A stretch of DNA of 64,000 bases from Burkholderiales bacterium (GCA_947453625.1 CANGHK010000012.1:1-64000), one strand, 5' to 3'; positions 1 to 9,008 are shown, numbered from the stretch's first letter. Notes: generated by a model not told the origin, from the letters alone. Numbers and translations: made by a program.

Positions 1-184
1 AACCGCGGTGCAGGTAGCCGCAGTGGATGTCGGTTCGCAGCACGCGTTCACCGTCCAACTCGGCAATGATCTGCACTGTGCCGTGGGTGGCGGGGTGCGA
101 TGGGCCGATGTTGACGAAGACCGAGTCGGGACGCTGGTTGCCCTCGAAGATCGAGCGCACGGGGTTGGGGAAAGGGTTCGCCAA
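1..184 (-). CDS. nuoD: NADH-quinone oxidoreductase subunit D (5' part, cut by window edge)
   Basis: This is the N-terminal 61 codons of the 49-kDa-type subunit of complex I, which helps form the quinone site in the peripheral arm. The reading frame gives FVNIGPSHPATHGT followed by LDGE and GYLHRG, the family signature near the N-terminus. It runs off the left edge. No ATG lies between the nuoC stop and the conserved region; the best start is a TTG at 184, 10 nt after the nuoC stop, with a GTG further in as an alternative. It is the fourth gene of the leftward nuoABCD run. The identity is firm, the start is not. Confidence 0.88.
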   Translation of the reverse strand, partial: MANPFPNPVRSIFEGNQRPDSVFVNIGPSHPATHGTVQIIAELDGERVLRTDIHCGYLHRG

Positions 185-194
185 GGCAGTCTCG

Positions 195-671
195 TCAGTT
201 GCGGTAGGGCACGAGCGGTTGCTCCTGCTGCTTGGGATAGTCCTTGCGCAGCGGGTGGCCGACAAAGCCCTCGTAGAGCAGGATGGGACGCAGGTCGGCA
301 TTGCCCTGGAAGACGATGCCGTACATGTCGTGGCATTCGCGCTCCATGAAACCGGCCGAGCCGTAAAGCGACACCAGCGAGTCCACCCACGGGTCGACCT
401 CGGCGACACGGGTCTTCAGCCGCACGCGCACCTTGTGCAGGGTGGAATAGAAGTGGTAGACGAGCTCGAAGCGCAGTGTCTGGCCAGGCCAGTCCACTGC
501 GGTGACGTCGAGAAAGATATCGAAGTTGAATTCACGCTGCAGCCGCCGCACGGTCGGCAGCAACTCGGCGGGCTCGAGCAGAAACACCAGCACGCCGTGC
601 GAAAGCTGCGCGGTACCCGCTGCAGGCAACAGTTGCCCGACCAGCGTGTCGAAGCAGGAAGGCGCTGTCAT
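195..671 (-). CDS. nuoC: NADH-quinone oxidoreductase subunit C
   Basis: A 158-residue complex I 30-kDa subunit of the hydrophilic arm. The C-terminal half carries the family block ERECHDMYGIVF, then GNADLR, YEGF and GHPLRKDYP. It is not fused to NuoD, unlike the enterobacterial NuoCD. Its ATG overlaps the nuoB stop by one base (TGATG), indicating translational coupling. It is shorter than many betaproteobacterial NuoC proteins (about 200 residues), which fits a non-canonical complex I type. Confidence 0.93.
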   Translation of the reverse strand: MTAPSCFDTLVGQLLPAAGTAQLSHGVLVFLLEPAELLPTVRRLQREFNFDIFLDVTAVDWPGQTLRFELVYHFYSTLHKVRVRLKTRVAEVDPWVDSLVSLYGSAGFMERECHDMYGIVFQGNADLRPILLYEGFVGHPLRKDYPKQQEQPLVPYRN

Positions 672-1237
672 CAGAAGGTCCGCGTCAGGATGGGGTGGCT
701 GGACCGGGCGATCTTTTCCTGCAGTTGCATGATCCCGTCTATCACCATTTCAGGGCGCGGCGGGCAGCCGGGGATGTAGACGTCGACTGGGATGATGCGG
801 TCGATGCCCGGCAGCGCGGCGTAGTTCTGGTAAAAGCCGCCGCTGGTGGCACAGACGCCGAAGGCCATCACCCATTTGGGCTCGCACATCTGCTCGTAGA
901 CTTTGAGCAGCACGGGCGCCTGCTTGTGGGTGACCGTGCCCACCACCATCAGCAAATCGGCCTGGCGCGGCGAAAAGCGCGGCAGCGCGGCGCCGAAGCG
1001 GTCGGTGTCGTAGGGCGACGCGCTGACCGACATGAACTCCATCGCGCAGCAGGCGGTGACGAAGGGGTAGGGAAAGAGCGAAAACTTGCGCGCCCAGCCG
1101 ATCAACTCGTCCTTGCGGGTGGTCAGGATCTCGAAAGCGCCGTCCTTGGCGCTTCGGCCGGTGTTGGCCAAAGCGCCGTCCTTGGCGCCGTCGATGCGCG
1201 GGCCGACCGGCACGATGGGAATGGTGCGTGCGTACAT
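671..1237 (-). CDS. nuoB: NADH-quinone oxidoreductase subunit B
   Basis: The 188-residue subunit that carries cluster N2, the last Fe-S centre before quinone. The four expected ligands are present: the Cys63-Cys64 pair in TACCAMEFM, Cys129 in GVCATSGG and Cys158 in YIPGCPPRPE. The start is supported by GGAG about 7 nt upstream of ATG, just after the nuoA stop. An odd feature is the N-terminal extension, where AKDGA occurs twice within residues 18-34; the DNA shows a short direct repeat of cgccgtccttggcgc near 1139-1190. The repeat lies outside the folded core. Confidence 0.95.
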   Translation of the reverse strand: MYARTIPIVPVGPRIDGAKDGALANTGRSAKDGAFEILTTRKDELIGWARKFSLFPYPFVTACCAMEFMSVSASPYDTDRFGAALPRFSPRQADLLMVVGTVTHKQAPVLLKVYEQMCEPKWVMAFGVCATSGGFYQNYAALPGIDRIIPVDVYIPGCPPRPEMVIDGIMQLQEKIARSSHPILTRTF

Positions 1238-1240
1238 GGC

Positions 1241-1606
1241 TTACTCCGTCACGGCCTCGATCAGCCGCGCCTTGTAGACGTACAGCAGGATCAGCACCAG
1301 CAGGAAAACAAAGAGGAAGAAGGTCAGCAGCATGAAATTTGTCAGCGGCTGCGCGGCCAGCGCCCAGATGAAGAGGAAGACAGTTTCGAGATCGAACAGG
1401 ATGAAGATGATCGCCACCGCGTAGTACTTGATCGGCACCGCCTTGACGTTCAAGGTGCTGATGGGGGTGGCGCCGCACTCAAAGGGCTCCATCTTGGTGG
1501 CCGAGGCCACTGGCTTCGGACCGAATATGCTGTTCATTGCCAGCGTTATTGATACGAACCCGAGGATGGCCAGCAGATAGACGAGGAAGACGATATAGGG
1601 ATTCAC
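1241..1606 (-). CDS. nuoA: NADH-quinone oxidoreductase subunit A
   Basis: A 121-residue complex I membrane subunit with three predicted helices. The family block PFECGATP and the stretch IKYYAVAIIFILFDLETVF are clear. It starts with GTG at 1606, preceded by GAGAGG. It is the first gene of the nuo run, so the promoter should lie in the roughly 470 nt to its right. The loop sequence (FGPKPVASATKMEPFECG) does not look like the usual betaproteobacterial NuoA as I know it, suggesting a second or transferred complex I; this is a judgement from memory, not an alignment. Confidence 0.92.
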   Translation of the reverse strand: MNPYIVFLVYLLAILGFVSITLAMNSIFGPKPVASATKMEPFECGATPISTLNVKAVPIKYYAVAIIFILFDLETVFLFIWALAAQPLTNFMLLTFFLFVFLLVLILLYVYKARLIEAVTE

Positions 1607-1869
1607 GGTGCGCCTCTCAAGCGTTCAGCGTCCGTGCACTCGGCAATGGGCTCACCGCGACAGGGGCTTGGCGGCCGAGTCATCCGGTGCGTGGGTGAAT
1701 AGGCACTGCCACCCATGCACTGCCGTCGATGCCCAGAGATTCCCAAGCGCCATGCCACGATGTTCATCCTTCTCGTTGTCGTTCCAAGCGTAAGCATCAT
1801 GCTGTTTTGGCGTCTCGGCCAAGCAGAAAACTGATAGAACGCAGGCTAACGTTTACACGGGGATGTGAC

Positions 1870-1883
1870 TTGAGCCAGATCAA
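1870..1883. promoter_or_regulatory. FNR/ANR-like site upstream of nuoA
   Basis: TTGAG-CCAG-ATCAA matches the FNR consensus TTGAT-N4-ATCAA at nine of ten fixed positions. It lies about 265 nt before the nuoA start, which is far for a simple activator site, so its target is uncertain. Confidence 0.4.
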
Positions 1884-2022
1884 CCACCACCCGGCCCGCC
1901 AGGGAAATAGCCGCGCTCGCGAAGTGCGCACCACGATGCCGTGCGCAATGCCCTCGCATGGCGTCCAAATGGCGTGTCAATGGCGAGGCAATAGCCATCA
2001 ATGGCTAGAACCGCGCGCACAA

Positions 2023-2069
2023 ATGGCAACGCAGCCGGCACGAAAAAATCGTGCCGACTGCGTTGCCAT
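2023..2069 (-). terminator. Long hairpin downstream of mtrB
   Basis: An inverted repeat with 21-nt arms (2023-2043 and 2049-2069) and an AAAAA loop; only one position is not a Watson-Crick pair. It sits 10 nt beyond the mtrB stop. The 3' tail on the minus strand is only weakly T-rich (ATTTGTG), so it may act as a terminator, an RNA end protector or both. Confidence 0.7.
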
Positions 2070-2078
2070 CATGCCGGT

Positions 2079-4175
2079 CTAGAAGCGGTAGCGCAGTCCC
2101 AGTCGGACGACGTTCTCGTTGTAGCGCGGCGGCTGCACGCCCAACGCAAGCAGGTTGTGCAGCGTGTCGGGCGCAACCCCGTCAAGGGCCCAGTTCACCG
2201 AGTCGTAGTGTTCGTACCAGTAGCTGCCGATCAACGACAGGTTGTCCTTCAGCTGGTAGCTGGCGTAGAGCTTGAATCGGTCTGTCGTCGTGCTGACGGT
2301 CGGGAATGACGGGCCGGACGTGGCGGCGTCGACCGTCAGATTGCTGTGCGAGCGTGTGAACGACAGATCGGCGCCCAACTCGAGCTTGCCCCCCATCGCG
2401 AGATGCTTGACGCCCATCCCGAGGATCTGGAACTGGTCCTCAATGCGGTTCGACCAGTCCGGTTTGGCATAGGACTCGCTGCCGGCTTGCTGCGACCGGA
2501 TGTTCTCGCCTTGCGCGAAGAGTCGCAGTTGTGTCTGCTCTGAAAGCGCATAAGCCAGATCGCCGCTGATGCTGTAGCTGTGGCCGCTGGTCAGGCCGAT
2601 GGTGGAGTGGTCGTAGTTGTCGTTGGTCGCATCGAGGCCGACGCCGATGGTCAGCTTTTCGTTGGCCGTCCAGTCGGCGCGCAACTTGGCAGCGTCGCGT
2701 TGTCGCTGGGCCAGGTTGTACTTGCGCATCAGCGGGTTTTCGGATGGATCGACCCAGGTCGAGACCCCGTAGCCCAAGTTGTTGCGATCGGCATGCGTGA
2801 GCTTGAGCGACATGGCGAGCCCGGCGGTCGGCTGCCCCGCCACCGAGCCCCACAGCGTTGTCTCGCGCGTGGTCACGACCTCCTGGTACGAGCGTTCGCG
2901 GTTGTCCTGTTCCAGGCCGACGCTGGTCCTCAGGCTGCCGGGTCCGCGGTAGTCACCGATCAGTTTGAAGCGGTCCTGCCAGAAGCTGTAGGGTTCGTTG
3001 CCGCGGGGCCTTGCCCACAGGAACATGTCGGTCGACACGGCGGGATAGCTGCCGATCGCCGTGCGGTTGTCGCGAACGTCCCGGGCGTAGCTTGCATTCA
3101 AGCGCAGGCCATCGACCGGCGTAGCCGTCAGCTTCAGGTTCGCATTGAAGGTATCGGCCCGCCCGTTCAGCGACGCCGCGGACAGGTCCGACAGCTTGGG
3201 CAGGCCCGCTGACGGATCGGTATTCAGGGTCGGAGCCAAGTAGGCGGCGTTCTGCGTCATGCGCCCAACGGCGATGTCGGCGCTGGCGCGGATCTGCGGG
3301 TTGAGCTGGTAGCCCGCCGACGCCGAGATCTGGTGGAACTGGTTGTCCGGAGCGAGCGCGAGCTGGCCGCTGTTGGCCCCTGCCACCACCGGGGTGAATG
3401 GGTTGGTCCAGGTCAGCCCCTGCTGGCCGTTGCGGAAGAGTGAAACATGGTAGGCCAGGGTGGCCTGCAGTTTGCGGGTGGCATACGACGCGGCCAACTC
3501 GATTTGATCGGTCACCTGATCGACAGGCATCGCCAGCTGCGACGCCGTCGAATAGAACGATCCCGAACCCGGTCGGGTGCCGTCGCGCACGTCGTGCCGG
3601 GCATTCAGCCGGTAGGTCAGGTTTTCTCCGGCGATCCATGAAACGCCGGCATCGAGCAGCGAGCGCTTGAAACCCAGATCGACCGGTTGCAAGGTGCTTG
3701 CCAACGGCATCCCGGCCGTGGTGCTTGCGGGGAAGCCGGCCGGCAGCGACAACTGGGTGCCGCCGTTGCCCAGGAACGGCGACACCGCGCCGCCCGCAAA
3801 GTGGCGCGGCAGTTCGTCGTAGCCGAGGCGCAGCGTGTAGAGACCTTCCTGGCCCACCTGGCCGTACAGGGTGCGCGAGTCTAGCCCGAGGTCCCTGGCC
3901 TGCAAGCTGCCAAAGAATCCGCCCTCGTTGCGGTAACGGGCGCTGCCGTCTGCAACAAGGTAAGTCTCCTTGTCCAGCCCGCTGAAGTCGCTGAACTTGG
4001 TCGATTGCTGCGAGACATTGCCCGCACCCAGATCGACCGTGCCGCTGGCACCTTTCTCGAACGGGCAGGACTCGCATTTCCACTGCGAGGTGTCCACAGG
4101 GTCGGCCAGGCTGGCCGTCGAGGCTGTCAGTGCGCCAAGTGCACCGATCAGAAAAATGGGGTTGGAAGTTCTCAT
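2079..4175 (-). CDS. mtrB: MtrB/PioB-family decaheme-associated outer membrane beta-barrel
   Basis: A 698-residue outer-membrane porin that sheathes MtrA and lets electrons cross the outer membrane in MtrCAB-type conduits. It has a signal peptide, then the N-terminal CxxC motif typical of MtrB (KCESC, Cys34/Cys37), then long stretches of alternating hydrophobic/polar strands with short turns, and ends in the aromatic barrel signature RYRF. The length matches MtrB (about 700). It lies 58 nt after mtrA on the same strand as the last gene of the locus and is followed by a long hairpin. PioB, used in Fe(II) oxidation, is in the same family, so the direction of electron flow cannot be read from this gene. 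Confidence 0.93.
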   Translation of the reverse strand: MRTSNPIFLIGALGALTASTASLADPVDTSQWKCESCPFEKGASGTVDLGAGNVSQQSTKFSDFSGLDKETYLVADGSARYRNEGGFFGSLQARDLGLDSRTLYGQVGQEGLYTLRLGYDELPRHFAGGAVSPFLGNGGTQLSLPAGFPASTTAGMPLASTLQPVDLGFKRSLLDAGVSWIAGENLTYRLNARHDVRDGTRPGSGSFYSTASQLAMPVDQVTDQIELAASYATRKLQATLAYHVSLFRNGQQGLTWTNPFTPVVAGANSGQLALAPDNQFHQISASAGYQLNPQIRASADIAVGRMTQNAAYLAPTLNTDPSAGLPKLSDLSAASLNGRADTFNANLKLTATPVDGLRLNASYARDVRDNRTAIGSYPAVSTDMFLWARPRGNEPYSFWQDRFKLIGDYRGPGSLRTSVGLEQDNRERSYQEVVTTRETTLWGSVAGQPTAGLAMSLKLTHADRNNLGYGVSTWVDPSENPLMRKYNLAQRQRDAAKLRADWTANEKLTIGVGLDATNDNYDHSTIGLTSGHSYSISGDLAYALSEQTQLRLFAQGENIRSQQAGSESYAKPDWSNRIEDQFQILGMGVKHLAMGGKLELGADLSFTRSHSNLTVDAATSGPSFPTVSTTTDRFKLYASYQLKDNLSLIGSYWYEHYDSVNWALDGVAPDTLHNLLALGVQPPRYNENVVRLGLRYRF

Positions 4176-4233
4176 GTTCGGATCCGGTTTCGGTGGGTCG
4201 TACCGCGGCGGCCATGGGCCCTGGCGGCGACGG

Positions 4234-5232
4234 TCAACGCATCAGCTTGGCACCCGAGGGGTGGTTCGATCCGTGCACCTGCGAATGGCAGTTGGTGCAA
4301 CTGCCGGCGAGCAGGAAGATCGAGCCACCGCCCCCGCCGCCGGGAAGGCTTGCGCCGGTGCGGGCCACCGACGGGTGCCCTGTCACCGAGTGGCACTGCT
4401 GGCACAGCATCGGCGGGCTCTTGGTCAGCAGGGCGGGGCGGACTGAGCCGTGCGGCGAATGGCAGAGCGAACAATCCTCGGCCACCGGGGCATGTTCCCA
4501 GAGCATGGGTCCGCGCTTGTCGGCGTGACAGCTGAAGCAGGTCTGGTTCAGCGTGGGCTTGGCCAGCATCGCCGGGGCGCTGGAGCCGTGCGGGCTGTGG
4601 CAGTCGCTGCACGCCATCTTGCCGGAGCGCAAGGGGTGGGCTGAGGTGTTCTGGAAACTGGCCCGCTGCTGCGCGTGGCAGCGGTAGCAGGTCTCGGGCT
4701 GTGTGACCTTGGCCAGCACCGGGTCCTGCTCGACGTGGATTCGGTGGCAATCGGTGCAGGCGACGTTGTTGCGCTCATGCGTGCCGGCATGCCAGCCCGT
4801 GCGCGCGCTGCCCTCGTGGCAGGTCAGGCAGGCCTGGTTGCGCTGACCAGCGGACAGGAAAGAGTCCGCCTTGAAGTTGTTGATGGTCAATGCTTTCTTG
4901 CTGCCCTTGGCGGCATGTCTGGCGCCGGGCCCGTGGCAGGCCTCGCACTGCAGACCACCGGCACCAAAGGGTGAGCGCGGATCGCCTCGATGCGCATGCC
5001 GGGTCTTGAAGATGGGGTTGACCGAGAACGTGACGGTCGAACTGTCTTCGTCGTGGCAACTCAGGCAGGTGTCGGCGCCTTGCTCGGTGTACTGCGTGCC
5101 CTGGCCACTGGCTATTGATGCCGACGCGGCGGCGCTTGGCGCCGCCGCCGCACCCTGGGCTTGGGCTAGCAATTGCACTGTCAGTCCTGCCAGCAGCAGC
5201 AGTGCGGAAAAAATTCGTCGGGTGGTTTTCAT
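4234..5232 (-). CDS. mtrA: MtrA/DmsE-family periplasmic decaheme cytochrome c
   Basis: A 332-residue secreted cytochrome with exactly ten CxxCH motifs (CLSCH, CEACH, CLTCH, CTDCH, CYRCH, CSDCH, CFSCH, CSLCH, CQQCH, CTNCH). This is the MtrA count and size, and MtrA fits inside the MtrB barrel to form a heme wire. I chose the start MKTTRRIF because it opens a normal signal peptide (cleavage near AQAQG) with AGGCGA upstream; the open frame continues 28 codons further but adds no secretion signal. It is directly followed by mtrB. Close relatives are MtrD, DmsE and PioA. Confidence 0.94.
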   Translation of the reverse strand: MKTTRRIFSALLLLAGLTVQLLAQAQGAAAAPSAAASASIASGQGTQYTEQGADTCLSCHDEDSSTVTFSVNPIFKTRHAHRGDPRSPFGAGGLQCEACHGPGARHAAKGSKKALTINNFKADSFLSAGQRNQACLTCHEGSARTGWHAGTHERNNVACTDCHRIHVEQDPVLAKVTQPETCYRCHAQQRASFQNTSAHPLRSGKMACSDCHSPHGSSAPAMLAKPTLNQTCFSCHADKRGPMLWEHAPVAEDCSLCHSPHGSVRPALLTKSPPMLCQQCHSVTGHPSVARTGASLPGGGGGGSIFLLAGSCTNCHSQVHGSNHPSGAKLMR

Positions 5233-5426
5233 ATTTTTCGCCTGATCATCTGGGTTCGTATCGATCGATTTCGCCGCATTCGTCTGCACTGCTGGGGGCC
5301 GTCTTTCACAACCCAATCAGCCGGGTGATTCAACGGTCAGTCCTCGTGCGGGAAGATACCTTGGTTCACAGGTCCAGGGCAAGCCTTGTCGAAGAACATC
5401 GACAACCGCACCGAAATTGCGGCCTG

Positions 5427-5819
5427 CTATTTACTGGATTTAGGTGGAATTTTCTGCATTGCAATAATTCTGTTTTTGAGCGACAGGTAAGGTCCAGTCG
5501 GAATCACTTTCTTGGTGACGAGCTCGGCCTTGCTGAGGTAAGGCCGTCCCGCGATGATCTTGTCGACCTCGGCATTGCCGACGCCAGGCAGAGTCTTCAA
5601 TTGCGCCCGGCTTGCGCTGTTGATGTCGATGAGCCTGATAGGTACTGCCGGCGATTTCTTCGTCTTGGCTGCTGCCGAGGGATGTCCTGCCGCGGTTGAC
5701 GCGCTGGCGCTGGCGGGCTCGGCAGCGCCGCACAGCGCAGCGCCGGTCATAAGCGCCAGTGTCAGCAGCGCAAGCCCCGCTCTGCAGCCTGGCAGGTGCT
5801 GCATTCTGTTTCTGCTCAT
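5427..5819 (-). CDS. Secreted ComEA-like helix-hairpin-helix protein 1
   Basis: A 130-residue exported protein with a signal peptide, an Ala/Ser/Lys-rich linker, and a C-terminal helix-hairpin-helix domain: IDINSASRAQLKTLPGVG, then AEVDKIIAGRPY. This fold in ComEA binds double-stranded DNA without sequence preference. It lies between decaheme lipoprotein gene 1 and mtrA on the same strand, where no DNA-uptake role is expected. A second copy lies at 9335-9757 in the same relative position. Why a DNA-binding-type domain belongs to an electron transfer locus is unknown; binding of extracellular DNA or protein-protein contact are both possible. Confidence 0.85.
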   Translation of the reverse strand: MSRNRMQHLPGCRAGLALLTLALMTGAALCGAAEPASASASTAAGHPSAAAKTKKSPAVPIRLIDINSASRAQLKTLPGVGNAEVDKIIAGRPYLSKAELVTKKVIPTGPYLSLKNRIIAMQKIPPKSSK

Positions 5820-5877
5820 GGGGATCTTCTCTATCGATAGGCAGGGTCAGCGACACCTGCAGTGCGATTTTTCTTAC

Positions 5878-5912
5878 ACGAAAAAACCCGGAGGCGTTGC
5901 CGCTTCCGGGTT
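5878..5912 (-). terminator. Rho-independent terminator after decaheme gene 1
   Basis: A 12-nt stem with one mismatch (5885-5896 and 5901-5912), loop TTGC, followed on the minus strand by six T. It lies 71 nt after the stop of the decaheme gene and before HhH gene 1. Its stem resembles the hairpin at 9819-9846. Confidence 0.85.
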
Positions 5913-5982
5913 GCCTGTTGCGCTGCCGAAGCAAGATGTTGCCACCATGCCCAGGCATCGCCACTTTCGCAAGGTCAACCGT

Positions 5983-8937
5983 TTACTTTGCGTGCATTGT
6001 CGAGATGTCGGCGACACGACCCGTGCCATGACAGATCAAGCAGGTCTCGTTGCTGCCTGTGATGGCGGAGCCGCGCGGCTGGTAGACCGCGCCCCCGTTG
6101 ATCGTGAAGTGCGACTGCGCGTCAGCAGAGTCATGGCAGCCCAGGCAGGCATTGACCGTCGGCGAATTCACCAGCGAAACCGGATCTGCCGCTAGAGTGC
6201 CCCCCGCCGCGATGGTGTAGGGCGTGCCGTCGGGCTTACACCCGCTGGAGGCCGTGAGACCTGCGTTGAACGTGAATCCCACGCCGAAGTTGTTGCCGGT
6301 TGCACCGCTGGCGTTGGCCAGTGGCAGGATGTTCGGCGACAGCGCGAACGCACCAACATCGGTCTGCGCTGTGCTGGACCCCAGCGTCGTGCAGGCCGCG
6401 CCCGAATAGGTGGTGTAGGTGCCACCGACCGTGCTGGTGAACTTGCCGGTCGCTACAGTCCGGAACAGCCGACTGTCAGCGGCCGCTGCGGATACCGACG
6501 CCTTGAAGTCGTAGGTGCCCGGCAAGTGGCAGGTCTCGCATTGGTTCAGCACGCCCGGGTAGCCGATCTTCCAGAAACCGTCGGTCGTGGAAGCAGCATG
6601 CCAGGTGAACTTGTTCGTGCGCTTGGCAGCGGCGTGGATGCCGTGGATGAAACTGGTGGAGTCAGCCGACCAACCACTGCTGGTCTGGTTCGGCTTGTGG
6701 CACCAGGAACAGGTCGTGCCGTCGTTGCGCTGACCAGCGTGGAACGCGTCCTCGGTGAAGGTGCCCAGTTCTTGGTGGCAGGCGTTGCAGCGTGCATCCT
6801 CGACGATTGCGCGGCGACCGGTGTAATCCGTGGCCACCTTCTGCGAATTCGGCGTGATCACGATCAGGCCACCTTGCTTGTTGGTCTGCCCGGCCGCGGT
6901 TGCGGCCGTCACCGGATAGTCAGCCAGGTTGGTCTGTGTCAACGGCAAGGTGCTGGTCACGGTGTAGGTGTAGCCGACACCACCGGTCAACATCACCGCG
7001 CTGTCGGGCACGGTGATGCCGGTGAGCGTGACGGTGTAGTAGCCGTCGGCGTCCGGAACGGAAATCGTGCCCGCGCCAGTGCCGGTGGCTGAGCCATTCC
7101 AGATCTTCTTCAACCAGCCCGAGGCCGAGACGTTGAAGTCAGCCGGTTTGGTGATGCCGTCCTGCGGAACCGCGAACACGAAGTACGCGCTCGGTGCTCC
7201 CATGTAGTTGTCCCAGATCTCCTTGTCTCCGGTGGCCGGGTTGACCGTGGCGGTGGCGAAGGTGTTGAGGTCCTTGCGAATACCGTTCTGCAGCATGCGG
7301 AAGTCGATCACCGGCTGCTTGGCGGCATTGCGTGACACGCTCTTGATGTCGTACGAGACCTTGATGGCGCCCGCAGGCAGACGTGACGTGTTAGACGCGA
7401 TCCAGGCTGCATTGGTATTCGCGTTGGATTGGCCGGCCAGCAGCGCGTTGCCCGGATTGGGTGGTGTCACGGGCAGGTGGTAGACGTCGATCGTGTCGGC
7501 TTTATGGCACAGCGCGCACAGCGAGTCGTCGGGCTGGGCGCCCGCCGGATGGGCGAAGGCGCTGGAGGTCAGGCCCTTGACTGCGTCGCGCAGCTTGACA
7601 CCGGTGCCAGTGGCGAAGTTGATGCCATCGTGGCAGGATCCGCAGGCCAGCGCGCTGGGCGCGGCCTTCCAGTTGTTGCCTTGAGCCGTCTTGGCAGTCG
7701 AGGTGTCGGACCCATCATGGCACTTGGTGCAGTTGCGGATGTCCTGCGAGTACTTGGTCTCGTTCATCGCCACACCGCCGTAGCTGTAGTTCTGGTTCAC
7801 CAACAACTCACCTGCGTGGATCTTGTGGATGTAGTTGGGCAGATTGCCGACTGCGCGACCATCCAGAACGCTGGTGCTGCTTGTAAAGGTCTTGATTGCG
7901 CCGTTGGTCGTCGCCGTTGCCTCGGTGTTACCGTACTTGCGCTGCTCGGTGTGGCAGACCACGCAATAGGCCACGTTGTTGCGGCTACCGCCGTGGAAGG
8001 CAGCGGAATCAGCTGCACTGCTTACTCCCGGAATGCCCCCCAGTTTGCGGTGGCATTCTTCGCACTTGGCGTTGGCGACGATGTCGCGCGTGGCATCCGC
8101 CGAGGTCACGGCCTTGCCGGTGGCGGGGATGAAGTCGTAGGTCAGGTTCAGCGGCGCCTTCATCGGCACGGCGGCGACCGCAGAGGTCGCTGCTGTCGGG
8201 GTGTTGGTGCCCGTGCCCGGCGCATTGCCCGACACGACGATCGTCAGGCGGTGCGTCAGGTTGGCGTTGTAGGTCAGGTCACCCAGGTCGGCCTTGTTGT
8301 TCGGCGCGGTTACCGCGGGCATGGCCGCGATCTGGTCCTTCATCGTGACGATGTCACGGTAGAAGGTGTACTTGTAGCTGCCGTCCTTGTTGTCGACCAG
8401 CGTGCCGGTGTTGTCGGTGCTGGGTCGGGTGGGTGCTGCTGCGGCGGTGGTGGTCGGGACCGTGGTGACGATATAGCTCACCCACTTGCTCGGGCTGCCG
8501 GCGGAACTGGGGACGAGTTTGGCAATCGAGAAGGCCAGATTCGGCAGGCTGGCAACAGTGGCCGTGCTGCTCTTGGTGGTGTTGCCCAGGCCCACCACAG
8601 GCAAGCCGGCGGCGTCCGTGACCGTGAAGTTGACGACCGGTGGGCTGCTGATGGTGACACTGTTGACAGTGACCACGGGTACCAGGGCTTGCCAGGCGGC
8701 CGCGTTGGCCGCAATGACTGTCGGGGCCGTTGCCGCGTTGCTGCCGACATTGACCGCGCTGCTACCACTGGCACCGGGTGGACCGCTGGGGCCCGCGGGG
8801 CCGGCGGGGCCGGCTGAGCCGTCCTGGCCGGCGGGCCCGGTGGCGCCTGCGTCACCACCGCCGCAGCCCGAAAGCGCTACAGCGACCAATCCGGCGGCGA
8901 TGATGCCTAGCCAGCGTCTGTTGCCAGTTTTTTCCAT
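5983..8937 (-). CDS. OmcA/MtrC-family decaheme lipoprotein cytochrome c 1
   Basis: A 984-residue outer-surface cytochrome expected to pass electrons between the MtrAB conduit and outside partners. It has a lipoprotein signal (lipobox LSGC, Cys25), a collagen-like Gly-X-Y stretch at about residues 28-55, then beta-rich domains alternating with heme domains. Ten CxxCH motifs come in two groups of five: CEECH, CVVCH, CTKCH, CGSCH, CALCH and CNACH, CSWCH, CETCH, CLGCH, CLICH. This matches the two pentaheme domains of MtrC/OmcA, although the protein is longer than MtrC (about 670). The start at MEKTGNRR is set by AGAGGG seven bases upstream. A terminator follows. MtrC and OmcA roles cannot be told apart by sequence alone. 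Confidence 0.93.
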   Translation of the reverse strand: MEKTGNRRWLGIIAAGLVAVALSGCGGGDAGATGPAGQDGSAGPAGPAGPSGPPGASGSSAVNVGSNAATAPTVIAANAAAWQALVPVVTVNSVTISSPPVVNFTVTDAAGLPVVGLGNTTKSSTATVASLPNLAFSIAKLVPSSAGSPSKWVSYIVTTVPTTTAAAAPTRPSTDNTGTLVDNKDGSYKYTFYRDIVTMKDQIAAMPAVTAPNNKADLGDLTYNANLTHRLTIVVSGNAPGTGTNTPTAATSAVAAVPMKAPLNLTYDFIPATGKAVTSADATRDIVANAKCEECHRKLGGIPGVSSAADSAAFHGGSRNNVAYCVVCHTEQRKYGNTEATATTNGAIKTFTSSTSVLDGRAVGNLPNYIHKIHAGELLVNQNYSYGGVAMNETKYSQDIRNCTKCHDGSDTSTAKTAQGNNWKAAPSALACGSCHDGINFATGTGVKLRDAVKGLTSSAFAHPAGAQPDDSLCALCHKADTIDVYHLPVTPPNPGNALLAGQSNANTNAAWIASNTSRLPAGAIKVSYDIKSVSRNAAKQPVIDFRMLQNGIRKDLNTFATATVNPATGDKEIWDNYMGAPSAYFVFAVPQDGITKPADFNVSASGWLKKIWNGSATGTGAGTISVPDADGYYTVTLTGITVPDSAVMLTGGVGYTYTVTSTLPLTQTNLADYPVTAATAAGQTNKQGGLIVITPNSQKVATDYTGRRAIVEDARCNACHQELGTFTEDAFHAGQRNDGTTCSWCHKPNQTSSGWSADSTSFIHGIHAAAKRTNKFTWHAASTTDGFWKIGYPGVLNQCETCHLPGTYDFKASVSAAAADSRLFRTVATGKFTSTVGGTYTTYSGAACTTLGSSTAQTDVGAFALSPNILPLANASGATGNNFGVGFTFNAGLTASSGCKPDGTPYTIAAGGTLAADPVSLVNSPTVNACLGCHDSADAQSHFTINGGAVYQPRGSAITGSNETCLICHGTGRVADISTMHAK

Positions 8938-9008
8938 ATTCAGTCCCTCTCTTTTACACAACACATGGCGTTGTGGCGACGAGTCTACGTACCGAGTCCG
9001 TGCCGAAT

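Larger units (their letters stand above)
1607..2078. other. Intergenic region between nuoA and mtrB
   Basis: No convincing gene. It separates the nuoA start from the mtrB stop, both on the minus strand, so it must hold the end of the mtr transcript and the nuo promoter. It contains a long hairpin (2023-2069) just after mtrB, several AATGGC copies around 1966-2030, and an FNR-like site at 1870-1883. The short ORFs on both strands here have no recognisable product and no ribosome binding site. Confidence 0.6.

Noticed and set aside
3-1552. Long plus-strand ORFs opposite the nuo genes
   Set aside because: They are antisense shadows in GC-rich codon-biased DNA; the minus-strand frames carry the complex I motifs.
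4450-5316. Longer start for mtrA at 5316
   Set aside because: The extra 28 residues are polar and precede a normal signal peptide that has its own ribosome binding site.
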